Shown in pieces: positions 6,779-16,277 of a DNA stretch of 64,000 bases. The notes below the pieces were generated by a model. It ran no database searches and was not told the origin of the DNA. It saw nothing but the letters and a program-made list of their open reading frames with translations. This DNA is from Sphingobacterium thalpophilum. Its GTDB lineage: Bacteria; Bacteroidota; Bacteroidia; Sphingobacteriales; Sphingobacteriaceae. Positions within the stretch are counted from its first letter, which is position 1. Each line of letters starts with the position of its first letter. The translations under genes and the position numbers were made by a program. The DNA is taken from the NCBI RefSeq assembly GCF_038396785.1, contig NZ_CP151087.1, positions 4,588,001 to 4,652,000 on the forward strand. Reading direction: 5' to 3'.

Positions 6779-8902
6779 TTATTCTACAGAACCTTTGATT
6801 TTACCTTTTGATTTTGCAATCACCTCTTCAGCAACGTTACGAGGAGCTTCTTCAAAGTGATCAAATTCCATTGTCGATGTTGCACGACCTGAAGTGATTG
6901 TACGTAATTGTGTTACGTAACCGAACATCTCAGAAAGTGGAACCAATGCTTTGATTACTTGTGCCCCGTTACGTGAATCCAAACCTTGCATTTGACCACG
7001 ACGACGGTTTAAGTCACCCATTACATCACCCATGTTTTCTTCTGGTGTTAAAACCTCTATTTTCATAATTGGTTCCATTAACACTGGAGAACATTTAGGT
7101 AATCCTTCACGGTATGCTTGACGAGCAGCTAATTCGAAAGACAATGAATCTGAATCGACAGCGTGGAATGAACCATCAATCAAACGAACTTTCATTCCTG
7201 ATAATGGGAATCCTGCTAATACACCATTTTTCATTGAAGTTTCAAATCCTTTTTGAACTGAAGGGATAAATTCTTTAGGAATTTTACCACCAACGATTTC
7301 ATTAACGAATTGAAGTGGTGATTTTGACAAATCGAAATCTTCATCCGCTGGAGAAATAACAACTTTGATATCCGCGAATTTACCACGACCACCTGATTGT
7401 TTTTTGAATACCTCACGGTGCTCAGTAGTACCGTTGATAGACTCTTTGTATGATACTTGAGGAGCACCTTGGTTAACCTCAACTTTAAATTCACGTTTCA
7501 AACGGTCGATCAAGATCTCTAAGTGAAGCTCACCCATACCAGAGATAACTGTTTGACCAGTTTCTTCGTCAGTTTTTACAACGAATGTAGGATCCTCTTC
7601 AGCTAATTTACCAAGACCAATACCTAATCTATCAACGTCAGCTTGAGTTTTAGGCTCAATTGCTAAACCAATTACTGGCTCAGGGAAAGTCATAGACTCA
7701 AGAATGATAGGTGCTTTTTCGTCACAAAGTGTATCACCAGTTTTGATGTCTTTGAAACCTACAACAGCACCGATATCACCTGCCTCGATGAAAGGGATAG
7801 GGTTTTGTTTGTTCGCATGCATTTGGAAGATACGAGAGATACGCTCTTTGTTTCCTGAACGAGTGTTCAATACATAAGAACCAGCATCTAACTTACCAGA
7901 GTAAGCACGGATAAAACATAGACGACCTACAAATGGGTCAGTCGCAATTTTAAAACCTAAAGCTGCGAAAGGCTCATTTACAGATGGTTTACGTGTGATT
8001 TCTTCACCAGTATCAGGGTTAGTACCTTTTACAGCCTCGATATCAAGAGGTGAAGGTAACAATTCCATTACTAGATCCAACATGGTTTGAACACCTTTGT
8101 TTTTGAAAGATGAACCACATACCATAGGAACGATCGCATTATCTAATACCGCTTTACGTAAAGCATCTAAGATTTCGCGCTCAGTCAATGAATTTGGATC
8201 TTCGAAGAATTTCTCCATCAAAGTCTCATCATAACCAGCTACTGCTTCCAATAATTTCTCACGGTATTCAGCAACCTCGTCCACCATATCTGCTGGAATT
8301 GGAACTTCTGTGAAGGTCATTCCTTTATCATGCTCATTCCATACGATACCACGGTTATTAATTAAATCAACAACGCCAGTGAACGTATCTTCAGCACCGA
8401 TAGGCAATTGCAAAGCAACTGCATCAGAACCTAGCATTGATTTTACTTGACCAACAACTTTTAAGAAGTCAGCACCTGAACGGTCCATTTTATTAACGAA
8501 ACCGATGCGAGGTACTTTGTAATTATCAGCCAATCTCCAGTTAGTCTCTGATTGAGGCTCAACACCATCAACCGCAGAGAATAGGAATACTAATCCGTCT
8601 AATACACGTAATGAACGGTTTACCTCAACCGTGAAATCCACGTGTCCAGGAGTATCGATAACGTTAACTTGGTATTTATTACCACGGTATTGCCAAAAAA
8701 CTGTCGTAGCAGCAGAAGTAATTGTGATACCACGTTCAGCCTCTTGCTCCATCCAGTCCATTGTTGAAGCACCTTCGTGAACCTCACCCAATTTATGGTT
8801 TACACCTGAGTAATAAAGAATACGCTCAGTTGTTGTAGTTTTACCAGCATCGATGTGGGCAGCGATACCGATATTTCTAGTGAATTTTAAATCTCTTGCC
8901 AT
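6779..8902 (-). CDS. fusA: Elongation factor G
   Basis: A 707-residue translational GTPase that drives ribosomal translocation. G motifs are in order: AHIDAGKTTT near residue 15, the switch I region RGITITSAATT near 60, DTPGHVDF near 85 and NKMD near 140. Domains II to V follow, ending with the usual MEFDHFEEAP tail. Length and order match canonical bacterial EF-G, and no second paralogue is in the window. It is the third gene of the str operon, with a strong hairpin in the leader between rpsG and fusA. Confidence 0.98.
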   Translation of the reverse strand: MARDLKFTRNIGIAAHIDAGKTTTTERILYYSGVNHKLGEVHEGASTMDWMEQEAERGITITSAATTVFWQYRGNKYQVNVIDTPGHVDFTVEVNRSLRVLDGLVFLFSAVDGVEPQSETNWRLADNYKVPRIGFVNKMDRSGADFLKVVGQVKSMLGSDAVALQLPIGAEDTFTGVVDLINNRGIVWNEHDKGMTFTEVPIPADMVDEVAEYREKLLEAVAGYDETLMEKFFEDPNSLTEREILDALRKAVLDNAIVPMVCGSSFKNKGVQTMLDLVMELLPSPLDIEAVKGTNPDTGEEITRKPSVNEPFAALGFKIATDPFVGRLCFIRAYSGKLDAGSYVLNTRSGNKERISRIFQMHANKQNPIPFIEAGDIGAVVGFKDIKTGDTLCDEKAPIILESMTFPEPVIGLAIEPKTQADVDRLGIGLGKLAEEDPTFVVKTDEETGQTVISGMGELHLEILIDRLKREFKVEVNQGAPQVSYKESINGTTEHREVFKKQSGGRGKFADIKVVISPADEDFDLSKSPLQFVNEIVGGKIPKEFIPSVQKGFETSMKNGVLAGFPLSGMKVRLIDGSFHAVDSDSLSFELAARQAYREGLPKCSPVLMEPIMKIEVLTPEENMGDVMGDLNRRRGQMQGLDSRNGAQVIKALVPLSEMFGYVTQLRTITSGRATSTMEFDHFEEAPRNVAEEVIAKSKGKIKGSVE

Positions 8903-8962
8903 AATATTTTTAAGCAGCGGACCTTAATGGTCTTATGTGTTTAAATGTAATGTTAAATAAGT

Positions 8963-9005
8963 ACACCGACCTTGATAAAAGATTGTTTTTATCGGAGGTC
9001 GGTGT
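8963..9005 (-). promoter_or_regulatory. Strong hairpin between rpsG and fusA
   Basis: A 10-bp GC-rich stem (8963-8972 / 8996-9005) continues after a small internal loop into a further 7-bp A/T stem. On the minus strand it is not followed by a good T run, so it looks more like an mRNA processing, attenuation or protein-binding element than a full terminator. It would sit about 60 nt before the fusA start. Confidence 0.55.
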
Positions 9006-9033
9006 AATCATATTTTTTTGAATGTCTTCAAAA

Positions 9034-9501
9034 TTAGAATCTGAAGTGTGAGAACGCTTTGTTAGCTTCCGCCATTTTGTGCGTATCTTCTTTCTTCTTA
9101 ACAGCAGCACCTTCACCTTTAGAAGCTGAAATGATTTCTCCTGCTAATTTTTCGAACATTGTTTTTTCACCACGTTTACGAGCGTATGAAATTAACCATT
9201 TCATACCCAAAGCGATTTTACGATCTGGACGAACTTCCATAGGAACTTGGAAGTTAGCACCACCAACACGGCGTGATTTAACTTCAACAGCAGGCATAAC
9301 GTTGTTCAAAGCTTTTTTCCAAGCTTCTAAACCGCTTTCTTGTGTTTTTTGTTCTACTAATTCTACTGCGTCGTAAAAAATAGAATAAGCGATAGATTTT
9401 TTACCATCTACCATCATATTGTTTACGAAACGTGTTACCTGAACGTCATTAAACTTTGGATCAGGTAAAATGATTCTCTTTTTCGGTTTTGATTTTCTCA
9501 T
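9034..9501 (-). CDS. rpsG: 30S ribosomal protein S7
   Basis: 155 residues starting MRKSKPKKR, with the S7 signatures DPKFNDVQVTRFVNNMM near residue 15 and GGANFQVPMEV near 80, and ending AFSHFRF. S7 nucleates assembly of the small-subunit head and contacts the exit-site tRNA. It begins 19 bp after rpsL stops, in the str operon. The GGAGG in the leader (minus strand, just before ATG 9501) is a rare clear Shine-Dalgarno in this window. Confidence 0.97.
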   Translation of the reverse strand: MRKSKPKKRIILPDPKFNDVQVTRFVNNMMVDGKKSIAYSIFYDAVELVEQKTQESGLEAWKKALNNVMPAVEVKSRRVGGANFQVPMEVRPDRKIALGMKWLISYARKRGEKTMFEKLAGEIISASKGEGAAVKKKEDTHKMAEANKAFSHFRF

Positions 9502-9520
9502 TTTTCTTTCCTCCGTTTAA

Positions 9521-9934
9521 TTATTTCTTTTTACCTTTTGCTGGAGCTGCAGCTGCTTGTCCTGGTTTAGGACGCTTAGTTCCATATTTAGAACGACGTT
9601 GGTTACGACCTGCTACACCTGAAGTATCTAATGCACCGCGGATGATGTGGTAACGTACACCTGGTAAATCCTTAACACGACCACCACGGATCAATACGAT
9701 CGAGTGCTCTTGTAAGTTGTGACCTTCTCCAGGGATGTAAGCGTTGACCTCTTTACCGTTTGTTAAACGTACACGAGCTACTTTACGCATTGCTGAGTTT
9801 GGTTTTTTAGGGGTAGTAGTATATACACGTGTACATACACCTCTTCGCTGTGGACATGAGTCCAACGCTGGTGACTTACTCTTATCAACCAGAGCTACTC
9901 TACCTTTTCTAACTAATTGTTGAATAGTAGGCAT
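9521..9934 (-). CDS. rpsL: 30S ribosomal protein S12
   Basis: 137 residues, first gene of the str operon. The decoding-site loops read TPKKPNSAMRK (around residue 42) and GGRVKDLPGVRYH (around 87); both lysines where streptomycin-resistance changes usually fall are the wild-type residue. An Ala/Lys-rich C-terminal extension (PGQAAAAPAKGKKK) makes it slightly longer than the E. coli protein. A TATCTTTG box lies about 50 bp upstream. Confidence 0.97.
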   Translation of the reverse strand: MPTIQQLVRKGRVALVDKSKSPALDSCPQRRGVCTRVYTTTPKKPNSAMRKVARVRLTNGKEVNAYIPGEGHNLQEHSIVLIRGGRVKDLPGVRYHIIRGALDTSGVAGRNQRRSKYGTKRPKPGQAAAAPAKGKKK

Positions 9935-9982
9935 TTACCTGTTTTTGTTTATAAATTTTTTACCTTAAATATTTTAAGTTCG

Positions 9983-9990
9983 CAAAGATA
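9983..9990 (-). promoter_or_regulatory. -7 promoter box of the str operon
   Basis: The minus strand reads TATCTTTG, an exact match to TAnnTTTG, 49 bp before the rpsL ATG. The -33 element is weak. Confidence 0.6.
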
Positions 9991-10526
9991 CTTATTCCCT
10001 TTTGAATATGAAATAGTTAGTGTATAAAATTTAGATTATTTTTTGAATTGGTGCTACTCGTTTCTTTATTATCAATTGGCTTCTTTCGTATTCTCTGATC
10101 CTGACTACCCCTTTTTTCTATTGCAGTGTGTTAAGCGAACCGTTTAGTATTTTTAGTCACTTGTAGCTTTGATTCAGGAAACTATCTGCAAGCAAGCTGA
10201 ATATCCTCGTTGAGGCAACGATGGGTAGATTATATATCCTTTACGACAATCACTATTCAACTCCTGATGGTTTGTTGTACACGAATATGGACGATTATAG
10301 GGTAGCAAAACGGCAAAAAGCTATGTAATATAGGTTTCTTCTTGTAAGCACTCTAAGTTGTTCTTTCGCTGTGCAGTATCCTTTAAATAATGGTATTCTT
10401 TCGAAAATATTCTTCTACTGGTTTTCAGGTATATTGCACCTCCTGCATGTTTTTGCGTTCTGTTTGGCAAAGTGTTTGATAAACACGTGTAAATATTTAG
10501 TAGAAACAAATTAATGTATTCAAGTT
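9991..10526. other. Intergenic region between rpsL and a lipoprotein gene
   Basis: About 535 bp of A/T-rich sequence between divergent genes. A small palindrome, GTGTTTGATAAACAC at 10472-10486, lies about 40 bp before the lipoprotein start and could be an operator. A 62-codon minus-strand frame here has no family features and was not accepted as a gene. Nothing else is seen. Confidence 0.35.
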
Positions 10527-10997
10527 ATGAAAATCAAAATGAAATTAATGTATGCAGTGGTACTGGCCTTGGTAACCTTCGCTTTTGTTGGATGCTCAAA
10601 GGACGACGATAATACTGTACCATCAGAGAACAAAGGGGCTCTTAAGGTTACAGTTACAACTTCTTCATCTTTCACTGTTGACGGTGGAGATGTGTCTGTA
10701 TCTTGTGGGTCTGCGGGAGGCGATGCGAAGCCACAAACGTGGACTGTTAATGGAGCTGCAGGGACAACAGGTCAAGTGTTATATTCAGTTGAAAAAGAGT
10801 ATTTTCAAGGAGGTAAAACTGCTGTTTTGGAATCACCGGCTAATTATTTGACTGCTAGTGTAAATATTTCTGCATTTACAATTAAGCAACCATTTACACT
10901 TACATACAAGGTTGAGCAGGGAGGGAAAGTAATTGTTGAGAAATCTCAGGAAATTAAATCTGGAGTAACTCCTATATCAGTCTCATTAACATATTAG
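10527..10997 (+). CDS. Predicted surface-exposed lipoprotein, function unknown
   Basis: 156 residues. The signal peptide ends in a lipobox (FVGC) with Cys at about residue 23, followed directly by SKDDD. In Bacteroidota an acidic/Lys stretch right after the lipidated Cys marks lipoproteins exported to the cell surface, so surface display is likely. The mature domain is a small all-beta protein with GGDVSVSCGSAGGD and repeated Ser/Thr-Val patterns. It has no relative that I can name. It stands alone, with a possible operator upstream and a good terminator downstream. Confidence 0.75.
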   Translation: MKIKMKLMYAVVLALVTFAFVGCSKDDDNTVPSENKGALKVTVTTSSSFTVDGGDVSVSCGSAGGDAKPQTWTVNGAAGTTGQVLYSVEKEYFQGGKTAVLESPANYLTASVNISAFTIKQPFTLTYKVEQGGKVIVEKSQEIKSGVTPISVSLTY

Positions 10998-11091
10998 TAT
11001 GTTAGTATTTTCGAGATGTGTCTGTAGAAACTAAGTTGTTTTATTTTTTTAATACAAACTCAGGTTTTTTTACAATCAATTTTTTAAGAAA

Positions 11092-11122
11092 AAGAGCGTT
11101 AATTTTGAATAATAACGCTCTT
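11092..11122. terminator. Bidirectional terminator between the lipoprotein gene and rnr
   Basis: A perfect 10-bp stem AAGAGCGTTA / TAACGCTCTT with an 11-nt loop; T run to the right and A run to the left, serving two convergent genes. Confidence 0.85.
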
Positions 11123-11131
11123 TTTTTATTC

Positions 11132-13264
11132 TTAACTCAACAACGTAAAATCAATCTGCCTTTTATCCAGATCCACTTTCTTTACGCGGATTTGAACCTC
11201 ATCACCCAGCTGGAATTTCTTTTTCTTCCGTTGGCCAATAATCGCATAGTTCTTCTCGTCAAGTACGTAAAAGTCATCGGTGATATCCCGCAGCCTGACC
11301 ATACCCTCACATTTGTTTTCCTCAATCTCCACATACATCCCCCATTCAGTAACACCCGAGACAATACCCGTATATTCGGTACCAATTTGATCCTGCAAGT
11401 ATTCTGCCTGTTTGTACTTAATCGATGCACGTTCGGCTTCAGCCGCTTTTTTCTCCATTTGTGAAGAATGTTCGGCCATTTTCTCGTAATGCTCCGCATT
11501 GATCTTGGTACCGCCCTCCAGATAGAATTGTAAAAGACGGTGTACCATCACATCGGGATAACGACGGATAGGAGAGGTGAAATGGGTGTAATAATCAAAT
11601 GCGAGTCCATAGTGACTTGTCTTCTTTGTCGTATAGATCGCTTTGGCCATCGAACGTACCGCAAGTGAGGTCAGCATATTTTGCTCTTTGCTACCTTCTA
11701 TCTTCGTCATCAGCGCATTTAAAGATTTAGCTGTTTCCTTATCTGTTTTGATGGTCAATTTATGACCAAACCGCGCTGCAAATTGAGAGAAAGTTGTCAG
11801 CGTCTCCGGATTAGGTACATCGTGGAACCGGTACACAAAAGTAAGCTTGTTTTTTCCGCGGCCTTGTTTGCCAATAAACTCGGCAACCTTCCGGTTGGCC
11901 AATAACATAAAATCTTCAATCAGCTTGTGCGCATCTTTACGGACTTTGGTATATACCCCTGTAGGTTTGCCATTTTCATCCAAGGTGAATTTTACCTCTT
12001 CACTTTCAAAGGCTATTGCGCCATTTTTGAACTTACGCTCCCGTAGAATATAAGCCAGTTCATTTAATTTCAGGATCTCTTCACTGAAATCACCCGATTT
12101 CGTTTCGATCACCTCCTGTGCTTCTTCATAACTGAAACGTCGGTCCGAATGGATAATTGTACGGCCGAACCATTGATCATGTACATTGGCTTTTTCGTCC
12201 AATTCAAAAACAGCCGAAAAACAAAGTTTATCTTCATGCGGACGTAGCGAACAGACACCATTGGAAAGACGCTCCGGAAGCATCGGAATAACGCGGTCAA
12301 CCAGATAGACGGATGTGCCGCGGTTGAATGCTTCTTTGTCCAATTCTGTGTCGGGTATGACAAAATGCGAAACATCCGCAATATGAACACCGATTTCATA
12401 ATTGCCATTCTCTAATTTTTGAAAGGAGATGGCGTCATCGAAATCTTTTGCATCCGCTGGGTCAATGGTAAAGGTCGTAACGTTTCTAAAATCACGCCGC
12501 TTTGCAATTTCTTCCGCGCTTATTTTTTCCGAAATCTGATTGGCTTCAGCTTCAACTTTTTTAGGGAACTCCAATGGGAAACCATAGTCGGCCAAAATAG
12601 CGTTCATCTCGGTGTTATTTTCCCCCTTGGTACCCAAAACATGTTTTACCGTTCCGACAGGATTTTTGCTCCCGCTTGGCCAGTCGATAATCGAAACAAC
12701 CACTTTTTCCTTGTCCTTGGCTCCATTCAGATTGTCCAAAGGGATAAAAATGTCGTGTAACATCTTGCGGTCATCCGCAATAAAAAAAGCAAAATTGTTG
12801 GAGATACTGATCGTTCCCGTGAAATCAGTCTTGGCCCTTTGCAGGATTTCAACGACTTCACCTTCTTTTTTGCGGCCGCCTTTTCTTTTTTCGAAGGTAT
12901 GGACCTTGACAATATCGCCATGGAGTGCCTGTCTAAGTTTCCGTGGAGCGATATAAATATCATTTTCAAATTCGTCATCGGGAATTACATAGGCAGAACC
13001 ATCGGCGGTCATATCTACTTTCCCTGTGACATACACTTTGAGTTGCTTCAAATTAAATTTGCCTCTGTCCACCTCAATAAAAAGCCCATTCTTTACATTA
13101 TCATGTAATATATCGGCGATAGCGACTTTTGAGTCGTTATCCGTGAGGTTCAATTTAGAAGAAACTTGTTTATAGTTGAGCGGCTTATTACCCGATTTTT
13201 CGAAGATATCGATAATCAGCTGTGTTAAGACCTCTTTATATGGATTTTCTTTTCTTGTTTTCAT
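11132..13264 (-). CDS. rnr: Ribonuclease R
   Basis: 710 residues of the RNase II/R family: an N-terminal winged-helix-like segment (to ~75), cold-shock domains (~75-230), the RNB catalytic domain (~255-590) and a C-terminal S1 domain (~630-710). The active site reads DPADAKDFDDA with D268, D274, D276 and D277 as metal ligands, and HFTSPIRRYPD is present. RNase R degrades structured RNA 3' to 5' and helps RNA quality control. The protein is the usual length for Bacteroidota and lacks the long Lys-rich tail of the E. coli enzyme. It is probably monocistronic. Confidence 0.96.
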   Translation of the reverse strand: MKTRKENPYKEVLTQLIIDIFEKSGNKPLNYKQVSSKLNLTDNDSKVAIADILHDNVKNGLFIEVDRGKFNLKQLKVYVTGKVDMTADGSAYVIPDDEFENDIYIAPRKLRQALHGDIVKVHTFEKRKGGRKKEGEVVEILQRAKTDFTGTISISNNFAFFIADDRKMLHDIFIPLDNLNGAKDKEKVVVSIIDWPSGSKNPVGTVKHVLGTKGENNTEMNAILADYGFPLEFPKKVEAEANQISEKISAEEIAKRRDFRNVTTFTIDPADAKDFDDAISFQKLENGNYEIGVHIADVSHFVIPDTELDKEAFNRGTSVYLVDRVIPMLPERLSNGVCSLRPHEDKLCFSAVFELDEKANVHDQWFGRTIIHSDRRFSYEEAQEVIETKSGDFSEEILKLNELAYILRERKFKNGAIAFESEEVKFTLDENGKPTGVYTKVRKDAHKLIEDFMLLANRKVAEFIGKQGRGKNKLTFVYRFHDVPNPETLTTFSQFAARFGHKLTIKTDKETAKSLNALMTKIEGSKEQNMLTSLAVRSMAKAIYTTKKTSHYGLAFDYYTHFTSPIRRYPDVMVHRLLQFYLEGGTKINAEHYEKMAEHSSQMEKKAAEAERASIKYKQAEYLQDQIGTEYTGIVSGVTEWGMYVEIEENKCEGMVRLRDITDDFYVLDEKNYAIIGQRKKKKFQLGDEVQIRVKKVDLDKRQIDFTLLS

Positions 13265-13520
13265 TCACTTATTATTTATTATTATTCATTTACATCGGTC
13301 TTTGACAGCCCAATGGATCCTTTGACTGGCTACGATAATGGATTTCAAAAAACCAGTCTTTACCACAGATTACGAGCGCTGTACATCAAGATCGATGCCA
13401 ATACAATATACGAAAAAAACTGCACTTGACAGGACAATAAGGAGCTAAACGGAGCACCTTCCGATAGCCAATGTAAAGACAGTTCAGCCGAAAAATAGTT
13501 TTGGATTGGTACAGCCTGAT

Positions 13521-13949
13521 TTACTTTTTGCAATGATTGCACACACCAAGTGCATTTACTGCGATCGCTTCAAGACTAAAACCTGCTGGGATCGACACCT
13601 TTGGTAAGGTCATATCTTCCAGACAGTATACAGAATTGCATACCCGGCAAATAAAATGCACGTGTTGATCATGATGATCATGTTCTGAACAGTTTGTCGA
13701 ACACATGGCATAAGTCGCTGTACCATGTAGATCAAAGATTTTATGGATAATCCCTTTCTCTTCAAAACTGGCCAATACCCGGTATAATGTGACACGGTCA
13801 ATATCCTTGCCCAGTAATTTCTCTAGCTCTGGCTGCGAAATTGCCGAGTCTTTCCTCGAAATAATTTCAAGTACCTTCAACCGGGGTTGGGTAACTTTTA
13901 AACTATTTCGTTTGAGAATTTCTGGATATACAGTGTTGGAATCTTCCAT
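13521..13949 (-). CDS. Fur-family metal-responsive repressor
   Basis: 142 residues: a winged-helix DNA-binding half (to ~80, with DRVTLYRVLASFEEKG) and a metal-binding dimerisation half. A His-rich stretch (EHDHHDQHVHF, ~89-99) is followed by CxxC pairs C101/C104 and C137/C140, the structural zinc site. The family includes Fur, Zur and PerR; the many His and Cys residues fit Zur or PerR at least as well as Fur, so I give no symbol. It lies 256 bp before rnr on the same strand. Several ATG-proximal acidic residues precede the helix-turn-helix. Its own targets cannot be told from the window. Confidence 0.9.
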   Translation of the reverse strand: MEDSNTVYPEILKRNSLKVTQPRLKVLEIISRKDSAISQPELEKLLGKDIDRVTLYRVLASFEEKGIIHKIFDLHGTATYAMCSTNCSEHDHHDQHVHFICRVCNSVYCLEDMTLPKVSIPAGFSLEAIAVNALGVCNHCKK

Positions 13950-14144
13950 GGATTTCTTCGTTAAGCCTTAGATCAAATACAAACTAAGAGAAATTTAAAC
14001 TTATTTGCAAGTTTAAAAACTATCCGACGGATTTATTCATCGTATTTTTTCCCTTTAAATAGACCAGTAAGAAACAGAAACTGAATGTTTCATTTCTCAG
14101 AGATCATTTTTACAGTACAAAAATACGGAATCTCTTAAAAATAA

Positions 14145-14191
14145 GAAAACCGATAAGTTTAAGATTAGTGTCATCTTACCTATCGGTTTTC
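14145..14191 (-). terminator. Terminator of fsa
   Basis: Outer arms GAAAACCGATA / TATCGGTTTTC (11 bp, perfect) with an inner TAAGAT / ATCTTA stem, 25 bp past the aldolase stop codon on the minus strand. Confidence 0.8.
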
Positions 14192-14215
14192 GTTATTATA
14201 TGAAATATAGGAATC

Positions 14216-14875
14216 TTATTTGCCTGCAGCTTTCGCGTGATCAGCTAAGAATGTCGCTAGACCGCTATCTGTCAATGGGTGTTTTAATAAAGCTACAATC
14301 GCTGATAATGGACCTGTCATGACATCAGCACCGATTTTAGCACAGCCTAAAATGTGTGCGCTGTGACGTACAGAAGCTGCTAAAATTTGTGTAGGGTAGT
14401 TGTAGTTATCATAGATTAAACGAATATCTTCGATCAACGCTAATCCATCTGTAGAGATATCATCCAAACGACCGATAAAAGGAGATACATAAGTTGCCCC
14501 AGCTTTAGCAGCCAATAGTGCTTGACCAGCTGTAAATACCAATGTACAATTTGTTTTAATACCTTTTTTGCTGAAATATTTAATTGCTTTTACGCCATCT
14601 TTAATCATAGGGACTTTTACAACAATCTTGCTGTCAAGAGCCGCTAAAGCTTCTCCTTCTTTGATCATTTCTTCATAAGTTGTAGAAATAACTTCAGCAC
14701 TGACATCGCCATCAACGATTGCGCAGATCGCTTTATAATGGTTGATTACGTTTTCATCACCGCTAATACCTTCTTTAGCCATTAAACTTGGATTGGTTGT
14801 TACCCCGTCTAATACACCTAAGTCTTGGGCTTCTTTGATTTGCTCTAGGTTCGCTGTGTCAATAAAAAATTTCAT
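14216..14875 (-). CDS. fsa: Fructose-6-phosphate aldolase / transaldolase-like protein
   Basis: 219 residues of the small transaldolase (FSA/TalC) type. It starts MKFFIDTANL and has DGVTTNPSL near residue 25, the Schiff-base lysine segment VVKVPM (K87), NCTLVFT near 107 and SPFIGRLDD near 130. Length matches the decameric FSA subfamily rather than the ~320-residue TalB type. The family either cleaves fructose 6-phosphate or transfers dihydroxyacetone units in the pentose phosphate pathway; sequence alone does not separate the two. It is a single-gene unit with its own -7 box and terminator. Confidence 0.9.
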   Translation of the reverse strand: MKFFIDTANLEQIKEAQDLGVLDGVTTNPSLMAKEGISGDENVINHYKAICAIVDGDVSAEVISTTYEEMIKEGEALAALDSKIVVKVPMIKDGVKAIKYFSKKGIKTNCTLVFTAGQALLAAKAGATYVSPFIGRLDDISTDGLALIEDIRLIYDNYNYPTQILAASVRHSAHILGCAKIGADVMTGPLSAIVALLKHPLTDSGLATFLADHAKAAGK

Positions 14876-14931
14876 TGTATATGTTATTGAATGATAATAA
14901 TTTGATTATTCTAATGTTCAAAATAATGACG

Positions 14932-14939
14932 CAAAGTTA
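14932..14939 (-). promoter_or_regulatory. -7 promoter box of fsa
   Basis: TAACTTTG on the minus strand, an exact TAnnTTTG match, 57 bp before the fsa start. Confidence 0.5.
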
Positions 14940-15056
14940 TTGATTATATTCCAGTATTGAAGCATTGATTTTCACCTATTGTATCTTTATTTTAGCAAAA
15001 AGGAATCTCTTCTCCTAATTTTTTGTTATACTTTTAATATACTATTATCTTTACGT

Positions 15057-16277
15057 ATGCAGGTTTTTCGTTCTCTCCATTATAGAAATTTCCGTTTACA
15101 TGTTATAGGACAAGCAATTTCCCTTATGGGAACTTGGATGCAGCGGATAGCCATCAGTTGGTTAGTCTATGAATTGACCGGATCTGTGTTTTGGCTTGGT
15201 TTTGTGCAGTTTATCTCCCTATTGCCTTCTTTGGTCCTGTCTCCATTTATCGGCAGTTTTGTCGATAAGCATAAAAAGTATAAATTGGTTCTGATGACCC
15301 AGATTGGTCTGATGATACAGGCTGGGATCTTGACCTTGGTCGTTTATCTGAAATGGGAGAGTGTCTTATGGCTTTCCATCTTAGGTCTTATACAAGGAGT
15401 CATTAATTCCTTCGATGTTTTGGGGCGTCAGTCGCTGATGATGTATTTGGTTGGGGACCGTAAAGATCTGCCGAATGCCATAGCGCTGAATTCAACAATT
15501 TTCAATGGCGCCCGAATGCTGGGGCCTGCAATAGGCGGTATTTTACTGAGTACATACGGTGAACTCGTCTGTTTTGCCCTGAACTTTATCAGTTTTGTTC
15601 CGGTCATTATTACATTATTGATGATGCAGGTTGATGAAACACATGTTCAACTGAGCAAGGGAAGCAATTGGGAAGGCTTGGTCGAAGGCTTTCGTTACCT
15701 CAAACGTTCACCGCACATCTCCTCGCTGATTATTATCATGACATTCTCCAGCTTGATCGTTATTCCGTATACCTCGTTGCTGCCTGCCATAGCAAAAGAA
15801 ATGTTTCATGGTGATGAACGTACGTTCTCCTGGTTTGAAAGTGCGGCCGGCCTGGGTGCCATGATTGGTGCTTTTAATATGGCCCGTTTAAAATCGGGTA
15901 CCAATTTGCGCTATCAGGTGATGGGGGCAGCAGCACTTATGGGAGTTGCATTATTGTTTTTGGCGCATTCGAGTATGCTGCAGATGGCACTCGTCTATGT
16001 GATGTTGGTATCCTTTGCCATGATGATGCAAAACTCAAGTATCAATACATATATTCAGACGCATGCCATACCAATCTATCGTGCCCGGGCAATCTCGTAT
16101 TACGTCATGGCTTTTCAGGGGATATTTCCCATTGGTACATTGATGATAGGTTCCTTTGCCAATTACTGTGGGCTTCGAACGACATTATACGTCATGGGGG
16201 GACTGGGTATATTGATCGCAATAGTGTACTATGGCTATCTCCGGCTCCATATCCACAAACGCCTATTTAAGTTTTAA
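15057..16277 (+). CDS. MFS transporter, DHA3/EntS-like
   Basis: About 406 residues with roughly 11-12 membrane segments. The start MQVFRSLHYRNF is chosen because this resembles the usual N-terminus of the MFS_3 group; an upstream in-frame ATG at 14979 would add 26 residues over a promoter-like region. Motifs typical of the group are visible: GTWMQRIAISWLVYELTGS near residue 27, PSLVLSPFIGSFVDK in the loop after segment 2, and NSTIFNGARMLGPAIGG near 146. Relatives export siderophores or drugs; the substrate here is unknown. The 3' end overlaps the convergent retropepsin-like gene by 15 bp. Confidence 0.88.
   Translation: MQVFRSLHYRNFRLHVIGQAISLMGTWMQRIAISWLVYELTGSVFWLGFVQFISLLPSLVLSPFIGSFVDKHKKYKLVLMTQIGLMIQAGILTLVVYLKWESVLWLSILGLIQGVINSFDVLGRQSLMMYLVGDRKDLPNAIALNSTIFNGARMLGPAIGGILLSTYGELVCFALNFISFVPVIITLLMMQVDETHVQLSKGSNWEGLVEGFRYLKRSPHISSLIIIMTFSSLIVIPYTSLLPAIAKEMFHGDERTFSWFESAAGLGAMIGAFNMARLKSGTNLRYQVMGAAALMGVALLFLAHSSMLQMALVYVMLVSFAMMMQNSSINTYIQTHAIPIYRARAISYYVMAFQGIFPIGTLMIGSFANYCGLRTTLYVMGGLGILIAIVYYGYLRLHIHKRLFKF

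Noticed and set aside
10321..10509. 62-codon minus-strand frame upstream of the lipoprotein gene
   Set aside because: No start context, no conserved-looking features, low-complexity codon use, and it lies in the region between divergent promoters.
11018..11464. 148-codon plus-strand frame
   Set aside because: It overlaps the terminator and the antisense of the RNase R S1 domain.
13360..13542. 60-codon minus-strand frame after the Fur-family gene
   Set aside because: It overlaps the 3' end of the regulator gene in another frame and shows no family features.
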